Assembly: GCA_024707325.1 (NCBI GenBank)
Contig: JANPZY010000004.1
Span: 806,001 to 870,000 of the forward strand
Direction of reading: 5' to 3'
DNA: 64,000 nucleotides
Source of the DNA: Opitutus sp.
Lineage (GTDB): Bacteria; Verrucomicrobiota; Verrucomicrobiia; Opitutales; Opitutaceae
Made by a program: the position numbers and the translations under genes. This document shows positions 10,178 through 19,681 of this stretch, one piece after another. Position 1 is the first letter of the stretch. The number at the start of each line of letters is the position of its first letter. Below the pieces are notes generated by a model. That model did not search any database, was not told where the DNA came from, and saw only the letters and a list, made by a program, of their open reading frames with translations.

Positions 10178-11815
10178 ATGACATTTCTCCGCCCGACCTC
10201 CCGCGCTCCGCTGGCTGCGATTTTCTTCGCCAGTTTTCTCGCCCTGCTCGCCCTCTCCGCGTGCAAACCGCGCGAAACCGCCGTCGAGCGAGGCACGCGC
10301 GAACAAGTGCTCCATCGCGGCATCGGCGTGGACCTTGCCGACCTCGATCCGCATCTCGCGACGCAAGCGGCCGACTACAACGTGCTCTCCGCGCTCTTCG
10401 AAGGACTCGTGAGCGAGGAACCGGTGGACTTGCATCCGGTGCCCGGCGTCGCCGAGCGCTGGGACGTCTCGCCGGACGGACTCACCTACACGTTTTATCT
10501 CCGCGAAAACGCGAAGTGGTCCAACGGTGATCCCGTGACCGCGCAGGATTTCGTCGATTCCTGGCGACGCGTGCTCACGCCCGAACTCGGCGCGGAATCC
10601 GCCCACCTGTTGCACGTGATCCAGGGCGCCAAGGCCTTCAACAAAGGCGTCGCCGGCTTCGACGCGGTCGGTATCACCGCTCCGGATACACGCACGCTGC
10701 GCGTCACGCTCGAGCATCCGACGCCATACTTTCTCTCGCTGCTCAATCACACCGCGTGGTTCCCCGTGCATCGCGCCACGATCGAAAAGGCCGGCACCTT
10801 CACACGTCGCGGCACCGCCTGGGCGCGGCCCGGAAAATTCGTCGGCAACGGACCGTTTACTCTGAAGGAGTGGCGCTTCGGCCAGGAAATCGTCGCGGCG
10901 AAATCCGACACCTACTGGGACCGCGCCAGCGTGCGGCTCAACGGCATCGTGTTTCGCGCCTTCGACAGTCTCGACGCCGAAGAGCGCGCGTTTCGCGCCG
11001 GACAACTTCACCTCACCGAAGCGCTGCCGCCGGGACGCATCGAGAGCTATCGCCGCGACGCGCCTGAGCTGCTGCGCATCGATCCGCTGCTCGGCACGTA
11101 TTTTCTGCGGCTCAATGTCGGCCGTCCGTTCCTGAGCGATGTGCGCGTGCGCCGCGCGCTCGGTCTCGCGATCGACCGCGAAGCAATTGTCGAAAAGGTT
11201 CTGCGCGGCGGCCAGCAGCCCGCCCGCTCGTTCGTGCCGCCGGGCACCGCGGGCTATGTTTTCGGCGGCGGATTTTCGACGGATTTCGACGCCGCCCGCG
11301 CGCTGCTCGCCGAGGCCGGTTATCCCGAGGGCAAAGGACTCCCGCCGTTCGAGCTGTTGTTCAACTCGTCCGAAACACATCGCGTGATCGCGGAGGCGAT
11401 TCAGGAAATGTGGCGTCGCGAACTGGGTGTGCAGGTCGAGCTCGTGAATCAGGAACTCAACGCCGTGCTCGAGGCGCGCCGCACGGGCGATTTCCAGATC
11501 CTGCGCTCGGTGTGGACGGGCGATTACAACGACCCGACGTCGTTCCTCGACATCTGGCAAAGCGGCAGCGGTAACAACTACACAGGCTGGTCGAGCGCGT
11601 CCTACGATTCGCTGCTTTTCGAGGCACAACGCGCCACGTCGCCCGAGGAGCGCAACCGCATCTTCGCGCGCGCCGAAGCACTGCTGCTCGAAGCGGTGCC
11701 GATGATTCCGATCTATCACTACACGCACGTGTTTCTGCTGCGGCCGGACGTGAAGGGCTGGCATCCGACGCTGCTCGACCGCCATCCCTACAAACACGTG
11801 TGGTTGGAAAAATAA
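10178..11815 (+). CDS. Peptide ABC transporter substrate-binding lipoprotein (first OppA paralogue)
   Basis: Extracytoplasmic solute-binding protein of family 5, 545 residues. The signal peptide ends in a lipobox (ALLALSAC), so it is a lipoprotein. The family signature is [25 protein letters not shown], with [17 protein letters not shown] after it. The start ATG 10178 places the lipobox about 28 residues in. It shares the same architecture as the protein at 13524-15167 and is separated from it by a secreted peptidase. No permease or ATPase genes accompany them. Confidence 0.9.
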   Translation: MTFLRPTSRAPLAAIFFASFLALLALSACKPRETAVERGTREQVLHRGIGVDLADLDPHLATQAADYNVLSALFEGLVSEEPVDLHPVPGVAERWDVSPDGLTYTFYLRENAKWSNGDPVTAQDFVDSWRRVLTPELGAESAHLLHVIQGAKAFNKGVAGFDAVGITAPDTRTLRVTLEHPTPYFLSLLNHTAWFPVHRATIEKAGTFTRRGTAWARPGKFVGNGPFTLKEWRFGQEIVAAKSDTYWDRASVRLNGIVFRAFDSLDAEERAFRAGQLHLTEALPPGRIESYRRDAPELLRIDPLLGTYFLRLNVGRPFLSDVRVRRALGLAIDREAIVEKVLRGGQQPARSFVPPGTAGYVFGGGFSTDFDAARALLAEAGYPEGKGLPPFELLFNSSETHRVIAEAIQEMWRRELGVQVELVNQELNAVLEARRTGDFQILRSVWTGDYNDPTSFLDIWQSGSGNNYTGWSSASYDSLLFEAQRATSPEERNRIFARAEALLLEAVPMIPIYHYTHVFLLRPDVKGWHPTLLDRHPYKHVWLEK

Positions 11816-11856
11816 CCAGCCGGTTCGCGCCGCACGTTTTCTGCTCTTTCCTCGCC

Positions 11857-13527
11857 ATGATGACCCGTCTCCCCCGCCTCGCTTTCGCGGCCGCTTTGTC
11901 GGTCGTCGCCGCGCCGCTCTGCGTCCTGGCTGCTCCGGAGTTTTCCTCCGCGCGTATTCTCGAGCACACGAAGATTCTGTCGTCCGACGAGTTCGAAGGC
12001 CGCAGTCCCGGCTCGCCCGGCGAGGACAAGACGGTCGCGTATCTGGAAAACGAGTTCAAACGACTCGGCCTCGCGCCGGGAAATCCCGACGGCACCTACA
12101 TCCAGCACGTGCCGCTCGTCGGCATCACTTCGCAGCCGTCGCTTGAGTTTACGGTCAATGGCCAGGCGCTGCCGATGACCAACATCAATGACTACGTCGC
12201 CACCACGAGCCGCGTGACGCCGCATCTGTCCGCGAAAGACAGCGAGGTCGTCTTCGTCGGCTACGGCGTCGTCGCTCCCGAGTATGGTTGGGACGATTTC
12301 AAGGACGTCGACGTGCGCGGCAAAACCGTCGTCATGCTCATCAACGATCCGCCGGTGGTCGATCCCGCCACCGGCCAGCTCGACCCGAAGATATTCGGCG
12401 GGCGCGCGATGACCTACTACGGTCGCTGGACTTATAAATACGAAATCGCTGCCGCCAAAGGCGCCGCCGCATGCCTCATCGTGCACGAAACCGGCCCGGC
12501 CGCGTATCCGTTTGCCGTCGTTGTCGGCAGCCGCAGCCGAGAAAACTTCGAGCTCCGAACGCCCGGCGGAAACGCGGGCCGTTGCGCGCTCGACGGCTGG
12601 CTCACACTCGATGCCGCGCGCCGGCTCTTTGCGGCGACCGGACACGATTTCGACACGCTCAAGCGCGCCGCGCTCTCGCGTGATTTCCAGCCGGTCGCGC
12701 TCGGTGCGAAGGCGTCGTTCGAAATCAAGAACACGCTCCGCGAAGTCGATTCGCGCAATGTCCTCGCGAAAGCTGAAGGCGCCGATCCGAAGCTACGCGA
12801 CGAATACGTGATCTACACCTCGCACTGGGATCACTTGGGCCGTGAACCGAAGCTGCAGGGCGACCAGATCTACAACGGCGCCGTGGACAACGCCGCGGGC
12901 GTCGCGGTGTTGCTCGAGATCGCGCGCGGGTTTGCCGAACTGCCGGCGAACGAGCGTCCGAAGCGCAGCGTGTTGTTCCTCTCCGTCACGGCTGAGGAAA
13001 AAGGTCTCCTCGGCTCGCGCTACTACGCGGAGAACCCGCTGTATCCGCTGAACAAGACACTCGCGAACATCAACATGGACGGCGCGAATCAGTATGGTCC
13101 GACCAGCGACATGGCCACGGTCGGTTTCGGCGCGTCCACCCTCGACGACATCGGCATCGCCGTCGCCGCCGAGCAGGGCCGCACCATGGAGCCCGAAGCC
13201 CATCCGGAGCGCGGCTCATATTATCGCAGCGACCACTTCGAATTCGCCCGCGTCGGCGTGCCGTCCTACTATCCGAAGCACGGCCGCCGCTACATCGGCC
13301 AACCCGAGGATTTCGCCGATCGCGTCGTCGCCGACTACATCGCGCGCGACTACCACAAGGTCTCCGACGAGGTGAAACCCGACTGGACGTTCGAGGGCGC
13401 GGCGCAGGACACCGCGTTTCTTTTCGAGGTCGGTCGTCGCGTCGCCAACGCCGACCGCTGGCCCGAATGGAAACCGGGCAACGAGTTCAAGGCCCGTCGC
13501 GACGCCATGCTCGGCCGCACCGAATGA
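11857..13527 (+). CDS. Secreted M28-family zinc aminopeptidase
   Basis: Protein of 556 residues with a signal peptide ([20 protein letters not shown]). A PA-type insert ([19 protein letters not shown]) precedes the M28 catalytic domain. The two-zinc ligands are visible: His in TSHWDHLG, Asp in [10 protein letters not shown], the Glu pair in [11 protein letters not shown], Asp in INMDGAN and His in YRSDHFEFA. It should release amino acids or short peptides outside the cytoplasmic membrane. It lies between two peptide-binding lipoproteins: its start is 41 nt after the first, and its stop overlaps the start of the second as ATGA. The grouping suggests peptide scavenging. Confidence 0.88.
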   Translation: MMTRLPRLAFAAALSVVAAPLCVLAAPEFSSARILEHTKILSSDEFEGRSPGSPGEDKTVAYLENEFKRLGLAPGNPDGTYIQHVPLVGITSQPSLEFTVNGQALPMTNINDYVATTSRVTPHLSAKDSEVVFVGYGVVAPEYGWDDFKDVDVRGKTVVMLINDPPVVDPATGQLDPKIFGGRAMTYYGRWTYKYEIAAAKGAAACLIVHETGPAAYPFAVVVGSRSRENFELRTPGGNAGRCALDGWLTLDAARRLFAATGHDFDTLKRAALSRDFQPVALGAKASFEIKNTLREVDSRNVLAKAEGADPKLRDEYVIYTSHWDHLGREPKLQGDQIYNGAVDNAAGVAVLLEIARGFAELPANERPKRSVLFLSVTAEEKGLLGSRYYAENPLYPLNKTLANINMDGANQYGPTSDMATVGFGASTLDDIGIAVAAEQGRTMEPEAHPERGSYYRSDHFEFARVGVPSYYPKHGRRYIGQPEDFADRVVADYIARDYHKVSDEVKPDWTFEGAAQDTAFLFEVGRRVANADRWPEWKPGNEFKARRDAMLGRTE

Positions 13528-15167
13528 TTTCTCTCATGTTGCTACGCCGCTTCACGCTTCCCGCGCTCGCGCTCGCCGCTGCGCTTTCATTCACCGCCTG
13601 CTCGAAGAAGAGCGAAACCGGTGCCGCTTCCGAGGGCGGCAAGCCGCTCAAGGTCCTGCGCTACGGCAACGGCTTCGAGGTGCAGGATCTCGATCCGCAG
13701 ACGGTCACAGGCATCCCCGAGCATCACGTCGTCACCACGCTCTTCGAAGGTCTCGTATCCGAGGATCCGGTCGATCTGCATCCGGTGCCCGGCGTGGCGA
13801 AGTCGTGGGACATTTCCGAGGACGGACTCGTTTACACGTTTCATCTCCGCGAGGACGCGCGCTGGTCCAACGGCGAGCCGGTCACCGCGCACGATTTCGT
13901 TCGTTCGTATAAGCGCATCCTCACGCCCGCGCTCGCCGCCGACTACGCTTACATGCTCTACAACTACGTCGCCGGCGCGAAGGACTACTATGAGGGACGC
14001 GTCATCGATTTCTCGCAGGTTGGTTTTCGCGCCATCGACGATCGCACGCTCGAGGTTCGGCTGCTGCATCCGACGCCATATCTGCTCAACGCAATGAACC
14101 ACTACGCGTGGTTCCCCGTGCACATCCCCACCGTCGAAAAATTCGGCGGACTCGATCGACGCGGCACCGCGTGGACGCGCATGGAAAACCTCGTGGGCAA
14201 CGGTCCGTTTGTATTGAAAGAATGGAGACCGAACCAGCGCCTCGTCGTGAAGCGTTCGCCGACTTACTGGGACCGCGACACCGTGCAGCTCGACGAGATC
14301 GCGTTCTATCCCGTCGACAACCTCGACGCCGAGGAGCGCATGTTCCGCACCGGCGAACTCGACATCACGCAGGAAATTCCTGTCGGAAAAATCGACGCCT
14401 ACCGCCGCGACAATCCGAGCGTCCTGCGCATCGATCCGTATCTCGGCATCTATTTTTATCGCTTCAACACGCGTCGCGCCCCGCTCGACGATGTCCGCGT
14501 GCGCAAGGCCCTCGCGCTCGCCGTCGATCGCGAGAGTCTCGTGAAAAACGTCACGCGCGCCGGCGAGCAGCCGGCTTACGCCGTGAGCTATCCCAACAAC
14601 AACGGATACACGCCAAACGCCCGCCTCACTGGCACCATCGAGGACGCGAAACGCCTGCTCGCGGAAGCCGGTTATCCGGACGGCAAAGGTGCTCCCACGA
14701 TCGAGCTCCTCTACAACTCGCAACAGAACCACCGCCTCATCGCCGAGGCGCTCCAGCAGATGTGGCGCAAGAATCTCGGCATCGAAGTCGTCCTCCGCAA
14801 CGAGGAGTGGCGCGTGTATCTCGACGCCGTCGACACCGGCAACTTCATGATGCAGCGCGCCGGCTGGATCGCGGACTACACGGACCCGAACGTGTTTCTC
14901 GACCTCTGGGAGACGAACAACCTGAACAACGACACCGGCTGGGGTAGCCCCGTTTACGACGAATTGCTCGCGCGTTCGTTGCAGGCCAAAACCGACGAGG
15001 AGCGCTTCGCGCTCTATCAACAAATGGACGCGATCCTCGTGGAAGAACTGCCCGTCATGCCGCTCTTCTACTACACGCGCCCGCGCCTCGTGAGCGAACG
15101 CGTGACCGGTTTTCACCCGACGCTCCTCGACAATCACCCCTGGAAGCACGTGGGCCTGAAAGACTGA
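13524..15167 (+). CDS. Peptide ABC transporter substrate-binding lipoprotein (second OppA paralogue)
   Basis: Family 5 solute-binding protein of 547 residues. The signal peptide ends in the lipobox LSFTAC. The hallmark [18 protein letters not shown] is followed by [17 protein letters not shown], and the C-terminal part has [16 protein letters not shown]. Start ATG 13524 overlaps the peptidase stop (ATGA), indicating translational coupling; ATG 13536 is an alternative. It is clearly a paralogue of the gene at 10178 but diverged, so the two may bind different peptides. Confidence 0.9.
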   Translation: MISLMLLRRFTLPALALAAALSFTACSKKSETGAASEGGKPLKVLRYGNGFEVQDLDPQTVTGIPEHHVVTTLFEGLVSEDPVDLHPVPGVAKSWDISEDGLVYTFHLREDARWSNGEPVTAHDFVRSYKRILTPALAADYAYMLYNYVAGAKDYYEGRVIDFSQVGFRAIDDRTLEVRLLHPTPYLLNAMNHYAWFPVHIPTVEKFGGLDRRGTAWTRMENLVGNGPFVLKEWRPNQRLVVKRSPTYWDRDTVQLDEIAFYPVDNLDAEERMFRTGELDITQEIPVGKIDAYRRDNPSVLRIDPYLGIYFYRFNTRRAPLDDVRVRKALALAVDRESLVKNVTRAGEQPAYAVSYPNNNGYTPNARLTGTIEDAKRLLAEAGYPDGKGAPTIELLYNSQQNHRLIAEALQQMWRKNLGIEVVLRNEEWRVYLDAVDTGNFMMQRAGWIADYTDPNVFLDLWETNNLNNDTGWGSPVYDELLARSLQAKTDEERFALYQQMDAILVEELPVMPLFYYTRPRLVSERVTGFHPTLLDNHPWKHVGLKD

Positions 15168-15258
15168 CGCCCTCCGCAGTCGTCCGCACGCCGCTGCACA
15201 CCAGCACGGCCTCTATTCATCAGCGCCCTCTTCCGTTCCCGCGAACAGCTCTCCCTCA

Positions 15259-15281
15259 TTTGAACCGTAATACGGTTCAAA
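15259..15281. promoter_or_regulatory. Perfect inverted repeat in a convergent gap
   Basis: The arm TTTGAACCGT and its exact complement flank AAT. It lies in the 226-nt gap between the convergent oppA paralogue and sirB. It has no T-tract and is AT-rich compared with the region, so it resembles a protein-binding dyad more than a terminator. I see no gene in the rest of the gap. Confidence 0.4.
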
Positions 15282-15393
15282 CTATTGCAATCCACGTTGC
15301 CACAACAGCTTACGAATGGCGTTTGGCCGGGGTTTTGCGGCGAAGCGAAGGCGGATTTCCCAGCGCTTTGCGCCGGTGATCTGGTGCCGCAGC

Positions 15394-16212
15394 TCAGGCG
15401 GAGGTGGTGAGTTCGCGGGCGCGATCGACCAAGATGTCGATCAGCGCAGGATGCTGGCCGAGCAGTTTGGTGAACTGCACGTCGTCGTCGCCGCGCGCGG
15501 CACGCACGATTTTCTCGACGTCCCCGCCGGCGCCGGCGTGACGTCCCGGGCCGATGAAAAGCATCGCGATCACGAGCGGACCTGTGCGCCACTCCGGGCG
15601 CTCGAGCACACGCGCGAGCAACGGTTCGTTGAATGCGTAATCGTCGCCCTCGCGTCGCTCCATGCTGCACGCGACGACTTCGGTCGCATCGTCGCCGAGC
15701 GCTTCGCGCAATTGCGCGCCGATCGCATCCCGCGCGGCCGTCACCGCGGGTGCGGGACTGCCGTGATCGACCAAGGCTACACGCGGACGCGCACCCGGGC
15801 GCGACACGGCGCGCACATGGTCGCGAACGATGCCGCACAAGCGCTCGTCGTGGTCCGCATACAGGCACGACCCGATCCGCACCTTGGCTCGACCCAGGCC
15901 GCGCTCGGCGAACTCCGCCACCATCCCCGGCACCCAGCGCGTGACCGCGAGCGAGGGTCCGATGAAAAGCGGCAATGCGAGAATCTCAGTAGCGCCTTCA
16001 GTCTCGAGGCGGCGCAGAGCGTCGGAAAACAGTTCGGCCGGTTTTCCGTCGAGTTGCTCGGCCGGGATTTTGTCGGAATGCGCGAGCGACACCGGGTCGA
16101 CCGGCAGCGCGAGTCGAACGGAAAGCGTCTCGGCGATCGCGCGAAGTTGCCGCGTGCTCGCGGGCTCGAGCGAGCCGTTATCGAAAAGCAGCACGCGTCG
16201 GTTCATCGGCAT
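15394..16212 (-). CDS. sirB: CbiX/SirB-type sirohydrochlorin chelatase
   Basis: Predicted chelatase inserting Fe (or Co) into sirohydrochlorin, the last step to siroheme for the sulfite reductase encoded nearby. The 272 residues form two CbiX-like halves. The second keeps the catalytic-type histidines in LVDHGSPAP and IGPGRHAG. The first half is degenerate, with DNGS where a histidine is expected. It lies downstream of cobA on the same strand with a 65-nt gap. Codons for GLGRAKVRIGSCLYADHDE coincide with three units of the 22-bp repeat family (15844-15909). The metal specificity cannot be read from sequence; Fe is inferred from context. Confidence 0.75.
   Translation of the reverse strand: MPMNRRVLLFDNGSLEPASTRQLRAIAETLSVRLALPVDPVSLAHSDKIPAEQLDGKPAELFSDALRRLETEGATEILALPLFIGPSLAVTRWVPGMVAEFAERGLGRAKVRIGSCLYADHDERLCGIVRDHVRAVSRPGARPRVALVDHGSPAPAVTAARDAIGAQLREALGDDATEVVACSMERREGDDYAFNEPLLARVLERPEWRTGPLVIAMLFIGPGRHAGAGGDVEKIVRAARGDDDVQFTKLLGQHPALIDILVDRARELTTSA
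15844..15909 (+). repeat. Three 22-bp repeat units inside sirB
   Basis: Units 15844-15865, 15866-15887 and 15888-15909 fit the 22-bp pattern of the intergenic arrays. The middle one contains CCGCACCTTGG and CTCGACCC exactly as in them. Sixty-six bases equal 22 codons, so the frame of sirB is kept. Confidence 0.65.
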
Positions 16213-16277
16213 CCGTCGAATGTGCGCGGACAGAAAATGCGAGGCGACTGCGGACGCTTGGGAAAGCGTTCCACCGC

Positions 16278-17078
16278 TCAGATCTCGCAGCTCGCGAGCG
16301 CGAACTGGTCAGCGGCGCGCACGAGTTCGCTCCAGCGAACGACTTCGCCCACGAGGATGAGCGCGGGGCGGCCTTGGAGGCCGTCGAGCAATTCGGCACC
16401 GTCGGCCAGCGTGCCAACACGCACGGTCTGCGAAGAGAGCGTCGCACCCGCGACGATCGCGACCGAAGTCGTGTCGGCGAGTCCACCGGCGCGGAGTTCG
16501 CGCGCGATTTCGACGAAGCGTTGCGTGCCCATGTAGATGCACAAGGTAGCCTGAAGTTTGGCGAGCGTGCGCCAGTCCACGGGCGTCTGGCTTTTGCCGC
16601 CGCAGGGATGTCCGGTCACGAACACGAGCGTCGAGGTGACGCCACGTTGCGTCAGCGGGATCGCCGTGCTCGCGCTCGCGGCCGACGCGGCCGTGACGCC
16701 CGGCACGATTTCAAACGGGATGCCGGCACCGGAAAGCGCAAGCAACTCCTCACCCGCCCGGCCGAAAACCATCGGATCGCCACCTTTTAGCCTTACGACG
16801 TAGCGGCCCGCACGCGCCCGATTCACCAGGAGATTGCAAATGTGCTCCTGGGTGGCGCTGTGACTACCGAGGCGCTTGCCCACGTAGATCTTCTCGCACG
16901 TGGCAGAGCAGAGATCGAGCAGCTCGGCGTTCGCGAGATCATCGTAAAGAACAACTTCCGCTTCCCGAAGCACCCGCGCGCCGCGCACGGTGATGAGGTC
17001 GGCCGCGCCGGGACCCGCGCCGATCAAAACGACGCGACCGGGCTTTTCGGCCGGCGAAGTGGAAGGGAAGTTTGTCAT
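16278..17078 (-). CDS. cobA: Uroporphyrinogen-III C-methyltransferase
   Basis: Two SAM-dependent methylations convert uroporphyrinogen III to precorrin-2, the first committed step to siroheme. Length 266 residues is typical of the single-domain enzyme. Motifs: VVLIGAGPGAADLITVRG, LYDDLANAELL, GKRLGSH, VRLKGGDPMVFGRAGEE and PGVTAASAASA. No CysG-type dehydrogenase domain is present; the oxidation step must be encoded elsewhere. Divergent from cysI with a shared 58-nt promoter region containing a palindrome, so co-regulation is likely. Confidence 0.95.
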   Translation of the reverse strand: MTNFPSTSPAEKPGRVVLIGAGPGAADLITVRGARVLREAEVVLYDDLANAELLDLCSATCEKIYVGKRLGSHSATQEHICNLLVNRARAGRYVVRLKGGDPMVFGRAGEELLALSGAGIPFEIVPGVTAASAASASTAIPLTQRGVTSTLVFVTGHPCGGKSQTPVDWRTLAKLQATLCIYMGTQRFVEIARELRAGGLADTTSVAIVAGATLSSQTVRVGTLADGAELLDGLQGRPALILVGEVVRWSELVRAADQFALASCEI

Positions 17079-17094
17079 GTGCTATTTTCGTTTT

Positions 17095-17112
17095 TACTTC
17101 TTTAGTGAAGTA
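17095..17112. promoter_or_regulatory. Palindromic operator candidate between cobA and cysI
   Basis: TACTTC-TTTAGT-GAAGTA has perfect 6-bp arms. It sits in the only gap between the divergent siroheme and sulfite reductase genes, 17 nt from the cobA start and 24 nt from the cysI start. The Rrf2 regulator at 22391-22804 is the natural candidate to bind it; that link is inferred. Confidence 0.55.
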
Positions 17113-17136
17113 GTCAACTCTCCGCTCCTCTTTTCC

Positions 17137-18891
17137 ATGTCTCAAGCACCCACCGCTCCTGCCGCCGTCACCAAGAACGAAATCCTGAAGACCCAGATCC
17201 CGACTCTGGCCGGGAATATTGCGGCGACGCTCCACGACCCCAATGCCGACCGCTTCTCGGAGGACGACGAGCAGTTCATCAAATTCCACGGCATCTATCA
17301 GCAGGACGACCGCGACCTGCGTAAGACGGGTAAGAAATACATGGTGATGATCCGCGGCCGCATCCCGGGTGGCGTGATGACGTCGGCGCAGTGGATCACG
17401 TTTGACGACCTCGCGACGCAATACGGCAACAACACCCTCCGCCTTACCACGCGCCAGAGCATCCAGTTCCACGGCGTGCTGAAGTCCGGCCTCGGTCCGC
17501 TGGTCAAACGGATCAACGAGTCGATGCTCTCCACGCTCGCCGCTTGCGGCGACGTGAACCGCAACGTCACGGCTTCGCCCACTCCGTCCACGAGCATCGC
17601 CCGCGAGGAAGTTTACAAGGATTCGGTGAAGGTCGCGCTCGCGCTCGCTCCGGTCACGAAGGCTTACCACTCGATCTGGGTCGATGGCGTGCAACTCAAT
17701 CTCGACGATCCGGAGAACAAGAACTTCGTCGATCCGCTCTACGGGCAGACCTACCTGCCCCGCAAATTCAAGACGTCCTTCGTCGTTCCGCCGGTGAACG
17801 ACATGGACATCTACACGAACGACCTCGGCTTCATCGCCGTGATCGAGAACAACGAGCTCATCGGCTATAACCTCGCAGTCGGCGGCGGTCTCGGCCGCAG
17901 CCATGGCAACGAGCAGACGTATCCGCGTCTGGCCGACGTCGTGGGCTTCTTCCGTCGCGAGCACCTGATCGAGGTTTCGAAGGCCGTGCTCACGATCCAC
18001 CGTGATTTCGGCGATCGCACCAACCGCCGCCACGCGCGCCTCAAGTATGTCGTCGAGGAACGCGGCACCGAGTGGATCACCGCCGAAATCAACCGCCGCA
18101 CGGGCGGCGTCCTGTCGGGCGTGCGTCGTTTCGAGTTCACCACGACGGGCGATCTCTACGGCTGGCACCGCGCGGTGGACGGCAAACTCTTCCTCACGCT
18201 CTTCGTCGAAACGGGCCGCATCAAGGATGTGCCCGGCCACACGATGAAGACGGCGCTGCGCCAGGTCGCGGAAAAGTTCGGCCACATCGAATTCCGCATC
18301 TCGGCCAACCAAAACATCATTCTGGCCAACGTCCCCGAGTCCGATCGCGCCGGCATCACTGCCCTGCTCGCGCAGCACGGCGTGCGCGTGGACAACCAGG
18401 CTTCGATTCTCCACGCCGCTTCGATGGCGTGCCCGTCGCTCCCGACCTGCGGTCTCGGTCTCGCGGAGTCCGAGCGCTGGTTGCCCGGCATGATCGACCG
18501 CATCGAAAAACTCGGTGGCGAAATCGGTCTCGGCGGCGAAGAAATCATCATTCGCTCCACCGGCTGCCCCAACGGCTGCGCGCGTCCCTACATGGCCGAA
18601 ATCGCCTTCGTCGGCAAAGGTCCGGGCCGCTACCAACTCTGGCTCGGCGGCAACGCTTCCGGCACGCGCCTCAATCGCGTCTACAAGGAAGTGGTCAAGG
18701 ATCCCGAGATCGAAGCGGAACTCCGCCCGCTGCTCACGCGTTGGAAAAATGACCGCCTGCCCGGCGAGCGCTTCGGCGATTTCGCCGCGCGCGTGATCTG
18801 GCCCGAGATCGCCGCCGCGCAAGCGGCCGCCGCCGAAGCCGCTGCTGCGGCCAAGGCTGCCGCCGCGGCCGTTCCTGCCGCGACCGCCTGA
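17137..18891 (+). CDS. cysI: Assimilatory sulfite reductase, siroheme/4Fe-4S subunit
   Basis: Six-electron reduction of sulfite to sulfide, 584 residues. The siroheme/iron-sulfur cysteines are C432 and C438 (CPSLPTCGLGLAE) and C477 and C481 (STGCPNGCARPYMAE). The ferredoxin-like repeats include LRLTTRQSIQFHGVLK and RISANQNIILANV. The C-terminal tail is an unusual Ala/Lys-rich stretch (AAAEAAAAAKAAAAAVPAA). The start ATG 17137 fits the family; the frame is open further upstream across the operator. No CysJ flavoprotein is present in the window, so the electron donor is encoded elsewhere. A strong hairpin follows immediately. Confidence 0.95.
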   Translation: MSQAPTAPAAVTKNEILKTQIPTLAGNIAATLHDPNADRFSEDDEQFIKFHGIYQQDDRDLRKTGKKYMVMIRGRIPGGVMTSAQWITFDDLATQYGNNTLRLTTRQSIQFHGVLKSGLGPLVKRINESMLSTLAACGDVNRNVTASPTPSTSIAREEVYKDSVKVALALAPVTKAYHSIWVDGVQLNLDDPENKNFVDPLYGQTYLPRKFKTSFVVPPVNDMDIYTNDLGFIAVIENNELIGYNLAVGGGLGRSHGNEQTYPRLADVVGFFRREHLIEVSKAVLTIHRDFGDRTNRRHARLKYVVEERGTEWITAEINRRTGGVLSGVRRFEFTTTGDLYGWHRAVDGKLFLTLFVETGRIKDVPGHTMKTALRQVAEKFGHIEFRISANQNIILANVPESDRAGITALLAQHGVRVDNQASILHAASMACPSLPTCGLGLAESERWLPGMIDRIEKLGGEIGLGGEEIIIRSTGCPNGCARPYMAEIAFVGKGPGRYQLWLGGNASGTRLNRVYKEVVKDPEIEAELRPLLTRWKNDRLPGERFGDFAARVIWPEIAAAQAAAAEAAAAAKAAAAAVPAATA

Positions 18892-18897
18892 CCTCGA

Positions 18898-18923
18898 GGC
18901 GCGGAGTTCGCTCCGCGCCTTTT
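18898..18923 (+). terminator. Strong terminator-like hairpin after cysI
   Basis: Arms GGCGCGGAG and CTCCGCGCC enclose a TTCG tetraloop, followed by TTTTC. It starts 6 nt after the cysI stop and could end or attenuate transcription before cysH. Confidence 0.7.
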
Positions 18924-18964
18924 CGATCGAGCCCTCCACACTCCCGAAATTCTCCCTTCGAGAC

Positions 18965-19636
18965 ATGTCCCTTTCCGCTGAACAAATCGCCGCGGCCAAC
19001 GCTTCCCTCCGCGACAAGTCGCCGCTCGACATCATCCACTGGGCGCTCACGCAGCCCAACGGACGCGCGATCGTTTCGACCAACTTCCGTCCCTACGAAG
19101 CCGTCGTGCTCCATCTCGTCACGCAGGTGAAGCCCGACATTCCGGTGCTTTGGGTGGACCACGGCTACAACCGCCCGGCTACCTACAAACACGCGGAGCA
19201 ACTGCGCGCACAGCTCGGCCTCAACATTCACGCATTTCTCCCGAAGATCACCGCCGCGCACCGCGACGCGATCCACGGTCCGATCCCGTCGACCGAAGAC
19301 GAGGAAGGCCTGAAGAAGTTCAGCGCCGTGATGAAGCTCGAGCCCTTCCAGCGCGGCATGCGCGAGCTCGCGCCCACGATCTGGATCACCGCGCTGCGCA
19401 AGGTGCAGAACCCCAACCGCGCGGGCCTCGATATCGTGTCGCACGACGCGAACTTCAACACGCTCAAGATCAGCCCGGTGTTCTATTGGAGCGACGCCGA
19501 CATGGAGGCGTATCTCGCCAAACACAACCTGCCCAACGAGTGGGATTACTTCGATCCCGCCAAAGCCGACGAAAAACGCGAATGCGGCCTCCACGCTGCG
19601 TGGGGCAAGAACGCCGCCGCCACCGCCTCTGCCTAA
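18965..19636 (+). CDS. cysH: Phosphoadenylyl-sulfate (PAPS) reductase
   Basis: Reduces activated sulfate to sulfite with thioredoxin-type electrons. The PP-loop region appears as AIVSTNFRPYEAVVLHL and the substrate motif LWVDHGYNRPATY follows. The catalytic cysteine C207 is in KRECGLHAAW. The paired cysteines that hold a 4Fe-4S cluster in APS reductases are absent, which points to PAPS as substrate. However, no APS kinase is seen in the window, so one must be encoded elsewhere. 223 residues. Confidence 0.9.
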   Translation: MSLSAEQIAAANASLRDKSPLDIIHWALTQPNGRAIVSTNFRPYEAVVLHLVTQVKPDIPVLWVDHGYNRPATYKHAEQLRAQLGLNIHAFLPKITAAHRDAIHGPIPSTEDEEGLKKFSAVMKLEPFQRGMRELAPTIWITALRKVQNPNRAGLDIVSHDANFNTLKISPVFYWSDADMEAYLAKHNLPNEWDYFDPAKADEKRECGLHAAWGKNAAATASA

Positions 19637-19681
19637 ACACCCTCAGCACTCAGCGCCAAGTTTTCAGCTCTCCGCTTATCC

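Noticed and set aside
16939..19083. 714-codon minus-strand frame over cysI
   Set aside because: Antisense shadow; cysI on the other strand has all catalytic cysteines.
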